The notes below the pieces were generated by a model. The model saw nothing but the letters and a program-made list of their open reading frames with translations. It searched no databases and was not told where the DNA came from. Shown here in pieces: positions 25,843 through 33,943 of a stretch of 64,000 bases of DNA; the first letter of the stretch is position 1, and each line of letters opens with the position of its first letter. This stretch comes from Anditalea andensis (lineage in GTDB: Bacteria; Bacteroidota; Bacteroidia; Cytophagales; Cyclobacteriaceae): contig NZ_JMIH01000016.1 of NCBI RefSeq assembly GCF_000714815.1, positions 124,001-188,000 on the forward strand, written 5' to 3'. A program made the position numbers and the translations under genes.

Positions 25843-28620
25843 ATGACAGATTTATCTTCCGGTCTTTTCGCCAGGTTTCAGAAAAAAACCTTCACTCCCA
25901 CTAAAATCAAGAAGGCAAAAGAGATTTTTTTTATGCTTTTGTTTGATGAGTATGGTGCATATATACAGGTAGTAGATGAAAAGAGCAATCCTATAGACGC
26001 CGGATTTGCCAATTATTCAGGAGCGGTAAGAGAAGTATTACGTTCGATTGAAACTATTCAGGTGAAGAATGATTTTGTGATAGACTGGGAAAAATCATCA
26101 TCAAACATCTATTTGGCAGACCATGACTTTCTTATCCGCCAGTTGAAGGACTGCAACAATATTGTATCGGAAGATGGTGTAGAACTATCTTTTAAATCCG
26201 GCCTTGGCCATATGACTTTGGAGATATCCCAAACCGAAACAGGGTTAAGCAGTGTATTAAAAATGCATCATGAAGGAGATATTTTAATTTCCAAGCGGTT
26301 TCTGAATGAAAATCACCTTTATGCTTCAGGTTATATCTATGAAATTACCCCCATAGGGATGAATTTTATGGATCTCGCATATTTCGAAACCACACTGCTC
26401 AAACAGGACCTTGAAAAATTCCTTAGCCTGGCATGGAGCATGTTTGAAAATCTGACCATACAATATTTGGATTATAAAGTAAAACCGGCCAAAGAAACCA
26501 TTACTGCCCTACCCAGTCTTATTTTTGAAAAAATAGATTCGGACAATTCCCTGTATCTGAAAGTCTGTTATACCATCAAGGGATTCGACATAGACCTTTT
26601 AGACAAATACGAAATCAGCCACCTGGCAAGGTTAAATGAAATGGAGAAGACCATTTACATCAATGAAATATATGTTCAGGATAATGCCGACCTCATGATA
26701 GAGATCAGTAAAATGCTGGGCAAACATGCCAGGAAGAAAAAAGCAATGGATTACGAAACCGATGAAAACCTGCTGATCATCGATGAATCCATTGCAAAAG
26801 AGTTTATCACCAAGGATCTGCCCGGGCTATTGGGTAAATATGAGCTCTTTGGGGCAGAAAAACTAAAGACGTACAAAATCCGGCCTGTGGTCCCCAAACT
26901 GAGCATAGACCTGAGCTATGGGATTGATTTTCTGGAAGGTGATGTCACGCTGGATATTGACGGGGAAAAGTTCGGTCTATTTGAGGCCATCAACCAGTTC
27001 CGTAAAAATGCTTATATAGCCCTGAGTGATGGTTCAAACGGTCTCATACAGGAAGAATACATCAAAAAACTGGAACGGATTTTCAAAAAACAGAAAAAGG
27101 GTGTAAAACTATCTTTTTTCGATCTTCCACTTGTAGAGGAACTGCTGGATAAAAATCACGAAAACCATGTATTCAAAAAATCACGGGAAGTATTTGAAGG
27201 GTTTAATCTGCTGGGTGCCAAAAAAGCAAAACTGCCCAAAGTAAATGCCACGCTCCGTCCCTATCAGGAACAGGGATTCAAATGGCTGGAGTATTTACAC
27301 GAACAGCAGCTGGGAGGCTGCCTGGCTGATGATATGGGCTTGGGTAAAACCCTTCAGGCCATCACCCTGCTGTCCAAAATCTATCCCAAGCAGCAACTCC
27401 CTACCATTATAATAATGCCAAAAAGCCTTCTTTTCAACTGGGAGAATGAGCTGGCTAAATTTAACCCGAACATCACTTTATATACCTATTACGGAAATAA
27501 CAGAGACCTGGAAGAAGCCCAAAAACACCATCTTATCCTGACCACTTATGCCATGGCCAGAAATGAGATAGAAGGATTAAAAGAGGTGCCGTTTTATTAT
27601 GTGATCCTGGATGAGTCGCAGCATATCAAAAACATCAATACCCAGGCAGCCCAAGCGGTCATGCTGCTTCAGAGTAAGCACAGACTGGCGCTGAGCGGAA
27701 CTCCCATAGAAAACAACCTTACGGAACTGTATTCCCTTTTCCGGTTTCTAAACCCTTCCATGTTTGGCTCAGAAAATGATTTTAATACCCATTATACTTT
27801 GCCGATCCAAAAAAACAATGATAAGGATGCTATTGAGCAGCTGCGGAAAAAAATATATCCCTTTATCTTAAGAAGACTGAAAAAAGAGGTCCTGACAGAA
27901 CTTCCAGATAAAATGGAGCAGACCATCATCATCGAGATGGGGGAAGATCAGAAAAAATTATATGAACATCGAAGAAGGTATTATTTTGAATCCGTCAAAA
28001 ACCAGATCACGGAACAGGGAGTTCAGAAATCTCAGTTTCTCATCCTACAGGCCCTAAGTGAACTGAGACAGATAGCCTCCATTCCAGAATCAAGAACAGA
28101 TGGTCAGATTATCTCTCCCAAACGGGAAGTGCTGATAGACCAGGTACTGGATGCCGCCGCCAACGGGCATAAGATCCTGATCTTTGCCAATTTTATAGCG
28201 GCCATAGAGGTGATCGGCGAAGAACTGGAAAATGCAGGTATAGACTATGTCAGTATGACGGGTGCTACCAAGGACCGACAGGCATTGGTCCACAGGTTTC
28301 AAAATGAAACAGAGTGCAAGGTGTTCTTAATGACCCTGAAAACCGGAGGTGTAGGACTTAACCTTACTGCAGCAGATATGGTCTTCATCTTTGATCCATG
28401 GTGGAATAAGGCAGCAGAAAACCAGGCAATTGACCGTGCACACCGTATCGGACAGGCCAATACGGTAATGAGTTATAAACTGATCACCAAAGGAACGATA
28501 GAAGAAAAAATCCTGCTTTTGCAGGAAAAGAAAAGAGCGCTGCTGGAAAGTATCGTCTCCAGCGACAGTGCTTCCATCAAATCACTCACAGAAAAGGATG
28601 TAGAATTTATATTAGGCTAA
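25843..28620 (+). CDS. SNF2-family DEAD/DEAH-box ATPase
   Basis: The 925-residue protein has a roughly 460-residue N-terminal part without a recognised domain. A full SNF2/RapA-type motor follows: LRPYQEQGFKWLEYL, motif I ADDMGLGKTLQ, motif II LDESQHIKN, SGTPIENNLTELYSL, TLKTGGVGLNLTAADMV, and DRAHRIGQANTVMSYKL. Such motors translocate on double-stranded DNA and remodel bound proteins. No SWIM zinc finger is seen at the N-terminus. One base separates its stop from the next gene, an unrecognised 600-residue protein. Confidence 0.87.
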   Translation: MTDLSSGLFARFQKKTFTPTKIKKAKEIFFMLLFDEYGAYIQVVDEKSNPIDAGFANYSGAVREVLRSIETIQVKNDFVIDWEKSSSNIYLADHDFLIRQLKDCNNIVSEDGVELSFKSGLGHMTLEISQTETGLSSVLKMHHEGDILISKRFLNENHLYASGYIYEITPIGMNFMDLAYFETTLLKQDLEKFLSLAWSMFENLTIQYLDYKVKPAKETITALPSLIFEKIDSDNSLYLKVCYTIKGFDIDLLDKYEISHLARLNEMEKTIYINEIYVQDNADLMIEISKMLGKHARKKKAMDYETDENLLIIDESIAKEFITKDLPGLLGKYELFGAEKLKTYKIRPVVPKLSIDLSYGIDFLEGDVTLDIDGEKFGLFEAINQFRKNAYIALSDGSNGLIQEEYIKKLERIFKKQKKGVKLSFFDLPLVEELLDKNHENHVFKKSREVFEGFNLLGAKKAKLPKVNATLRPYQEQGFKWLEYLHEQQLGGCLADDMGLGKTLQAITLLSKIYPKQQLPTIIIMPKSLLFNWENELAKFNPNITLYTYYGNNRDLEEAQKHHLILTTYAMARNEIEGLKEVPFYYVILDESQHIKNINTQAAQAVMLLQSKHRLALSGTPIENNLTELYSLFRFLNPSMFGSENDFNTHYTLPIQKNNDKDAIEQLRKKIYPFILRRLKKEVLTELPDKMEQTIIIEMGEDQKKLYEHRRRYYFESVKNQITEQGVQKSQFLILQALSELRQIASIPESRTDGQIISPKREVLIDQVLDAAANGHKILIFANFIAAIEVIGEELENAGIDYVSMTGATKDRQALVHRFQNETECKVFLMTLKTGGVGLNLTAADMVFIFDPWWNKAAENQAIDRAHRIGQANTVMSYKLITKGTIEEKILLLQEKKRALLESIVSSDSASIKSLTEKDVEFILG

Positions 28621-28621
28621 A

Positions 28622-30424
28622 ATGAAAATCTCTGAAGCATTTATTTTAAGTATAGATAAAAACTACTCCAGACAGTCCCTGGAAACATTTTATAAAAATA
28701 TTCTCATTCATTTCCTTTTAGAAAATGAATCGTTTATAAAAAACCAAGGATTAAAGCTAGATATTTTAAGTAAGAAAAAGTTAGTGAAAGAAGATTTCCT
28801 TATTCTCTTTAGCTATATCCTATACAACCGGGAAATATTTGATAAGCTGCTTTCCTACTTGCCCAAAACCATCAATAAGATACTTCATTTTCTCCTGTTT
28901 GAAGGGGCTAAGGAGTATAAAGAGTTGGTAGAAAAATTTCCGGATTTTAAAGGACATTGTAAAATAGTTGGAGAGAACCTCATTATAGAGCCGGAATGCC
29001 TGATCCTGCCTCACAAAAAAGAAGACTACCATGCCTATGCATGGAGCAATAGGTCTCCTAATCTGTATTTCCATATACCTTATGAAATCCGCACCCATTG
29101 GTTAACTCTTATTCCCATTCCCGAGGAATATAAGTTAAAACCTATAAAGGGGCCATCCGCTAATGAATTCATTTTGAATGCCGAAGCAACTATCATTTCA
29201 GACTTACCGCTTTTTATAAGCACTTACCTACAAGGGGACATAAAATATAATAATCATTTTAAGGCGCAGGCAGGATCTCTTAATAAATTGAGGAAGGCAG
29301 GTAATATTCAAGAATTTTTTGATACAGATGACAAAGAGTTAAACAATGTAAGAACTATCTTTTTGGCAGAATTTTTACCCTTAATTGAAAAAAAAGATCC
29401 TCCCATGCCGGAAGAGGTCCCTGATATATTGATCAAAGGGTTAACCAAAATGATTAACACACACCACATTTCTCCGCTTTACCATTGGCTCCGATATATT
29501 AAGGGAAGTGTTCATGTCAAAAATGGATATGAAGACCATACCGTAATTTTCATGATGCTCAAAATGGTACAAAATATACCTACCGGCGAGTGGTTTTCTT
29601 ATAAAAACATCGAAAAATACATCAACCTTAATTTCCCTAAATTAGAGCCTGTAACGCAATATGCAGCTACTAACCACCTTTATCTAGATGCCAGCGGAGG
29701 GTCTAAATATTATGATAGACTATATATAAGTACAGACCATTATGATCTGGTGATCAGAAAACCACTGATCAAGGGTTTTTGTTTTTTTCTCGCCTCACTG
29801 GGGCTGCTGGAAATCAGTTATGATTATCCACCTGATGAGCCCCAAGGTATAAACCAGGTCAACAGAGATTTTATTTCCCCCTATGACGGACTTTCCGGAA
29901 TCAGGATAACGGATCTGGGAGCTTATGTCATGGGTTTGAAAAAAGAATATACGGTACCGGAGCAAATTCAAAATTACACACTGGATATCCACGAAGAACA
30001 TTTACTGATCAGTTTTTCTGGAGATAATAAAATAATTGAAATGTTTCTGGATAAAATAGCGGTAAAGAGTGGAGAAAAAAGATATAAAGTTGATTATGCC
30101 TCTTTTCTAAAGGACTGTAAGCTGAAGGATGATATACATAATAAGATAGTTCAGTTTAAAAAGATCATCAAATCCGACCTGCCTCCCCTATGGCTGGATT
30201 TTTTCGATGACATACTTACCCGGTATAATCCCATTCATAAGGTTAGTGCCTATCAGATATTTAAAATTCCGCCACAACATAAAGCACTGGCATCATTGAT
30301 AGCCCGGGATGAAGTACTTAAAAATATCCTCATCAAGGCAGAAGACTACCATTTCTTCATAAAAGAAAAGGATAAATCCATCTTGAAATCACGCTTATCA
30401 AGTCTGGGTTACTTGATGCCTTAA
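28622..30424 (+). CDS. unrecognised 600-residue protein coupled to the SNF2 ATPase
   Basis: The product is soluble, lysine-rich and without a signal. I do not recognise a family. Two features may help. A stretch at about residues 395-440 (LASLGLLEISYDYP then GIRITDLGAYVMGL) resembles a winged-helix-like module found in the helicase-associated XPB/Ssl2-type N-terminal proteins. The last 60 residues (YQIFKIPPQHKALASLIARD to LSSLGYLMP) resemble the end of the same proteins. Both are by-eye impressions. The start ATG follows the helicase TAA after a single A, so the two proteins are very likely made together and perhaps form a complex. Confidence 0.7.
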   Translation: MKISEAFILSIDKNYSRQSLETFYKNILIHFLLENESFIKNQGLKLDILSKKKLVKEDFLILFSYILYNREIFDKLLSYLPKTINKILHFLLFEGAKEYKELVEKFPDFKGHCKIVGENLIIEPECLILPHKKEDYHAYAWSNRSPNLYFHIPYEIRTHWLTLIPIPEEYKLKPIKGPSANEFILNAEATIISDLPLFISTYLQGDIKYNNHFKAQAGSLNKLRKAGNIQEFFDTDDKELNNVRTIFLAEFLPLIEKKDPPMPEEVPDILIKGLTKMINTHHISPLYHWLRYIKGSVHVKNGYEDHTVIFMMLKMVQNIPTGEWFSYKNIEKYINLNFPKLEPVTQYAATNHLYLDASGGSKYYDRLYISTDHYDLVIRKPLIKGFCFFLASLGLLEISYDYPPDEPQGINQVNRDFISPYDGLSGIRITDLGAYVMGLKKEYTVPEQIQNYTLDIHEEHLLISFSGDNKIIEMFLDKIAVKSGEKRYKVDYASFLKDCKLKDDIHNKIVQFKKIIKSDLPPLWLDFFDDILTRYNPIHKVSAYQIFKIPPQHKALASLIARDEVLKNILIKAEDYHFFIKEKDKSILKSRLSSLGYLMP

Positions 30425-30500
30425 TAATAAATTGGAAATACCTGATGGCATGGAATATTGATCCGTTTTCGTATACCGGGAATTTTAAAAATCAGATCAG

Positions 30501-30643
30501 TTAAAGTTCCTTATTATCCAAACCGACAGCTATATCTGCGAGGATAGCTATATCCCTGGTATTGGTTACTTTCACTTGATGCCTGCTTTAGATAATTTTC
30601 CAGCAAGAATGCTGCCTATATTATCTGTTTCAAAATATCCTAG
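30501..30643 (-). pseudogene. fossil of an NAD(P)-binding reductase (F420-reductase-like) N-terminus
   Basis: Reading the minus strand down from 30643 gives LGYFETDNIGSILAGKLSKA and then GIK. After a frame change it continues VKVTNTRDIAILADIAVGLD to a TAA at 30501. Joined, this matches the Rossmann start of F420_oxidored-type reductases (GxGNIGxxLAxKLxKAG-x-VKVxNxRD). A single missing G between AAG and TGA explains the frame break, since ATC AAG GTG AAA would restore it. There is no start codon, and the protein is cut after about 47 residues. It is divergent from the HxlR pseudogene, a common arrangement for regulator and oxidoreductase. Confidence 0.6.
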
Positions 30644-30721
30644 TTAATGTTATATTTTCTTTTAAATTGCTATATATAGTACTACCCTAATGGAAAGTGG
30701 AAAACAAGCATACGAAAACCT

Positions 30722-31100
30722 ATGGCAGTAAAAAAAATATCTATCCTGTCTCGATACAGTAAAGCCCGTGCGGGATGCACTGGATGTAATCAACGGTAAG
30801 TGGAAATTGCCTTTCATCATCTCTGTTACTGTTGGCAATGAGCGATTTACAGAGATACAGGAAAGTATTCCCGGAATTACCCCGAAAGTTTTGGCTAAGG
30901 AACTTAAAGAACTAGAACAGCACCAATTGATCAAAAGAATAATAATAGAAGATTACCCGGTCAAGATCCTGGATAAACCGGAACCTTATGCCGACACATT
31001 AACACCTATTATTTATGCCTTAAAAGATTAGGGTCCAAATCATAAGAATAAGATATTCAAAAGGGAATGCTTTGGTTTGCTAAACCTTTCCATTGAATAA
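30722..31100 (+). pseudogene. HxlR-family regulator with frameshift and nonsense mutation
   Basis: The body (VRDALDVINGKWKLPFII, ITPKVLAKELKELEQHQL) is an HxlR winged helix. An ATG at 30722 begins MAVKK but runs out of frame at a tract of eight A (30730-30737). With seven A the frame would read MAVKKYLSCLDTVKPVRDAL, including the Cys usual near the HxlR start. At the other end, ALKD is followed by TAG (31029-31031) where homologues have Trp, so TGG to TAG is likely. The frame then continues GPNHKNKIFKR to a TAA at 31098. A GTG-initiated 87-residue fragment from 30768 is all that can be translated intact. Confidence 0.75.
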
Positions 31101-31145
31101 AGGCTTCTTATTAAAGAAAGCTTTTATTTCACTTAATTTTCCCCA

Positions 31146-32216
31146 ATGAACAAAAATGCATTGATAGTGGGTGCCAGCGGTATTACCGGTAGCAACCTAG
31201 CTGAAGAACTGATAGCACAGGGATGGTCCACCTATGGTCTGTCCCGTAACCCCAACAATAATATAAAAGACCTCCAACCTGTCCAAGCAGATCTGCTCCG
31301 TCCAGAGGATCTAAAAGTTGCCCTGGCTGATATAGCTCCCACCCATGTGTTCATCACCACCTGGATGCGGATGGAAACAGAGGCCGAGAATATACGGGTA
31401 AACGGTACCATGGTGCGAAATCTTCTGGACGCGTTATCTCCAACGAAATCCGTGCAGCACGTGGCCTTGGTCACAGGTCTTAAACACTACCTGGGGCCAT
31501 TTGAAGCCTATGCGAAGGAAGGGTTTTTACCTGAAACACCGCTACGCGAAGAGCAGCCACGACTGGAAATAGAGAATTTTTACTATGCCCAGGAAGATGA
31601 AGTGTATGCTGCTGCAGATCGGGATGGGTTCACCTGGAGTATCCATCGGCCCCATACAGTCATAGGCAAGGCGGTTGGTAACCTCATGAACCTCGGTACC
31701 ACGCTTGCCATATATGCCAGCATATGTAAGGAAACCGGGCGCCCCTTTAGATGGCCGGGTTCCGAAGCTCAATGGAACGGTCTATCGGATGTGACGGATG
31801 TGAGGGTACTGGCCAAACATTTAGCATGGGCTGCTACGACTGAGCATGCTAGCAACCAAGCCTTCAATGTGGTCAATGGGGAATACTTCAGATGGAAATG
31901 GCTTTGGGAAAGACTTGCTGGCTATTTTGGGATAGAAGCTGTTGGTTTTGATGGTACCATCCATCCCCTTGAAGCTGAGATGGCACAGGATGCATCTATC
32001 TGGCGTGAAATCGCAGAAAGGCACGGTTTGGTAGAATCGGATCTGAATAAACTGGCTTCACCATGGCACACAGACTTGGATCTGGGTCGTCCGATAGAGG
32101 TGATGACCGATATGACGAAGAGCCGCAAGCTGGGTTTTACCGTATACCAAAGTACGGAAGAATCGTTTTTTGATCTCTTTGATCAATTGCGTGCGGACCG
32201 CTTAATTTCTATGTAG
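31146..32216 (+). CDS. PRISE-type short-chain reductase (progesterone 5-beta-reductase/iridoid synthase-like)
   Basis: The 356-residue atypical SDR begins with the NAD(P)-binding motif ALIVGASGITGSNLAEEL, followed by YGLSRNP for NADPH selectivity. The conserved block ALVTGLKHYLGPFEAYAKEG is near 107-126, and the catalytic Tyr lies in NFYYAQEDEVYAAA. The WSIHRPHTVIG and SEAQWNGLSDVTD blocks are also family marks. Such enzymes reduce activated C=C bonds of enones. The DNA reads richer in G+C than the 3 kb before it, and the HxlR pseudogene just upstream probably once regulated it. Confidence 0.85.
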   Translation: MNKNALIVGASGITGSNLAEELIAQGWSTYGLSRNPNNNIKDLQPVQADLLRPEDLKVALADIAPTHVFITTWMRMETEAENIRVNGTMVRNLLDALSPTKSVQHVALVTGLKHYLGPFEAYAKEGFLPETPLREEQPRLEIENFYYAQEDEVYAAADRDGFTWSIHRPHTVIGKAVGNLMNLGTTLAIYASICKETGRPFRWPGSEAQWNGLSDVTDVRVLAKHLAWAATTEHASNQAFNVVNGEYFRWKWLWERLAGYFGIEAVGFDGTIHPLEAEMAQDASIWREIAERHGLVESDLNKLASPWHTDLDLGRPIEVMTDMTKSRKLGFTVYQSTEESFFDLFDQLRADRLISM

Positions 32217-32781
32217 TCAACTTGGCTAATAAATTATTTTGACCAAACAAAACCCTTAATTTAAAAATCCAAAAAACATAGTCTTGGGTAAATATTTCTA
32301 TGGACTATGCTTTTGACTTTCCACGCCTATAATATTGTTCAAAAATGAGGATATATCTGCCAAATATCAGCTCACCACCATTTAAATTTTTATGAATTAT
32401 TCTAGGCACTTTCCTGTTGACGGTGGCTATCCTAACATTTGACTTGAGCTCTATTTGGAAATTGGCTGACCTGATTGTTTAAGCCAACCTCCTTCACAGA
32501 TTTAAAGGAAGCCACCTTAATCATTTCACCCTTCTTCATATGCAGTATGCTACAGTAATCCAAGATACTCCTCATTCATGGCAACTGATACGTACACTAT
32601 AGTACCTATGCTCGCAACATCCATGAAATAGAGGAATTTTAATTACTTCTATAGAAACATGTTGATACAAGTACTTTGAATTTCAGTAATCGAATGTGAT
32701 ATTTAAAAATTAAAACCTATCAATTTTCCCGAAAGGAGAACAGAACTTTATGTCTGTTCTTTGTTCTTCAGCCTTTAGATT
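32217..32781. other. 565-base intergenic region with two small hairpins
   Basis: After the SDR gene a stem CATAGTC (32277-32283) pairs with GACTATG (32303-32309) over a 19-base loop and may be a weak terminator. Bases 32402-32485 read as a hydrophobic peptide (LGTFLLTVAILTFDLSSIWK and onward) without a start, which could be a coding fossil, but I cannot name a family. The rest is AT-rich, with no gene that I can support. Confidence 0.4.
32737..32760. promoter_or_regulatory. inverted repeat upstream of the cysteine desulfurase operon
   Basis: AGAACAGA and TCTGTTCT form a perfect 8-bp inverted repeat around eight bases, ending 21 bases before the ATG. It may be an operator or a leader hairpin. 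Its sequence does not identify a regulator. Confidence 0.4.
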
Positions 32782-33936
32782 ATGAACCATCTCCCCATCT
32801 ATCTCGACTATAATGCCACCACCCCCTGTGACCCCATAGTGGTGGAAGCTATGCTCCCTTATTTCACTGGGCGCTTCGGTAATGCGGCAAGCAGGGACCA
32901 TTTCTATGGCTGGCAGGCTGATGATGCCGTAGAAGAGGCAAGGGAGCACTTGGCTGGACTGATCGGGGCAAAGGCTGATGAAATCATCTTTACAGCCGGG
33001 GCTACCGAATCAGTCAATATGGCGCTGAAGGGTCTGGTAGCTAATAATGTTGACAACCACATCATCACCTGCCTAACAGAGCATACCGCGGTACTCGATA
33101 CCTGTGCCTATCTGGAAAGCCAAGGCTGCAGGATTACTTATTTAGAAGTGGATTCTGAGGGACAAATTTCCCTGGAAGCCCTAGAAGCGGCCATAGAAAT
33201 AGATACCCGCTGCATCTCTCTTATGTGGGCCAACAACGAAACTGGTGCCATTCATCCGGTAAAGGAAATAGCCAATATTACCCAAAGACATGGCCTTACA
33301 TTTTTCTGTGATGCCACTCAGGCAGTAGGCAAAATACCAGTAAATGTAAAAGAAGCAGGGATCGATATGATGGCCTATTCTGCTCACAAGATGTACGGGC
33401 CTAAAGGAATCGGGGCACTATACATCTGCCAGAATGGCCAAAATGCCAAAATCCCCCCCTACCTCCATGGTGGCCGCCATGAAAAGGGGCTTAGAAGCGG
33501 AACTTTAAATGTACCTGGTATAGTAGGCTTTGGTGAAGCCGCCAGGCTCTGCAAAACTGGATTGGCAGCCGAAGCTTCTAGATTGGAGAGACTGCGGGAC
33601 AGACTGGAGCAGGCCTTGCTGAATATTCCCGGTGTACAACTGAATGTGCGGTCGCAGCGATTGCCGCAGGTGAGTAATATTCGGTTTTCAAACATCAATG
33701 CTGAGCACCTCTTGCTCTCCCTTTCCCAGCAACTTGCCATAAGCCGCGGTAGTGCCTGTTCAAGCAATGTGCAGAAGCCTTCCCATGTACTGAAGGCTAT
33801 GGGCCTTAGTGAATCCCAATCCTTTAGCGCGGTAAGAATCAGCATCGGCAGATTTACCACCGCTGATGAGGTGGGGAAGGCAATAAATATATTGGCCGAA
33901 GCAGTTAAAAAAACAACTCCAAATAAAGAACATTAA
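32782..33936 (+). CDS. cysteine desulfurase, NifS/IscS-like, for molybdenum cofactor sulfuration
   Basis: The 384-residue PLP enzyme shows YLDYNATTPCDP at the start, TAGATESVNMALKG, the His of LTEHTAVLDT, the PLP-lysine in YSAHKMYGPKGIGALY, and the catalytic Cys in SRGSACSSN. It takes sulfur from cysteine as a persulfide. The immediate neighbour is an XdhC-MocA fusion seven bases downstream, so the likely recipient is the molybdenum cofactor of a xanthine-dehydrogenase-family enzyme rather than iron-sulfur assembly. The recipient enzyme is not in this window. Confidence 0.88.
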   Translation: MNHLPIYLDYNATTPCDPIVVEAMLPYFTGRFGNAASRDHFYGWQADDAVEEAREHLAGLIGAKADEIIFTAGATESVNMALKGLVANNVDNHIITCLTEHTAVLDTCAYLESQGCRITYLEVDSEGQISLEALEAAIEIDTRCISLMWANNETGAIHPVKEIANITQRHGLTFFCDATQAVGKIPVNVKEAGIDMMAYSAHKMYGPKGIGALYICQNGQNAKIPPYLHGGRHEKGLRSGTLNVPGIVGFGEAARLCKTGLAAEASRLERLRDRLEQALLNIPGVQLNVRSQRLPQVSNIRFSNINAEHLLLSLSQQLAISRGSACSSNVQKPSHVLKAMGLSESQSFSAVRISIGRFTTADEVGKAINILAEAVKKTTPNKEH

Positions 33937-33943
33937 GTCTGAA

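Noticed and set aside
30528-30554. Direct repeat AGCTATATC twice, 18 bases apart, upstream of the HxlR pseudogene
   Set aside because: It lies inside the fossil reductase coding remnant and is explained by two similar Asp-Ile-Ala codon runs, so it is not a credible operator.
32402-32485. Hydrophobic peptide-like reading that recalls the end of a symporter
   Set aside because: Too short, no start and a stop just upstream; the resemblance is too weak to name a family.
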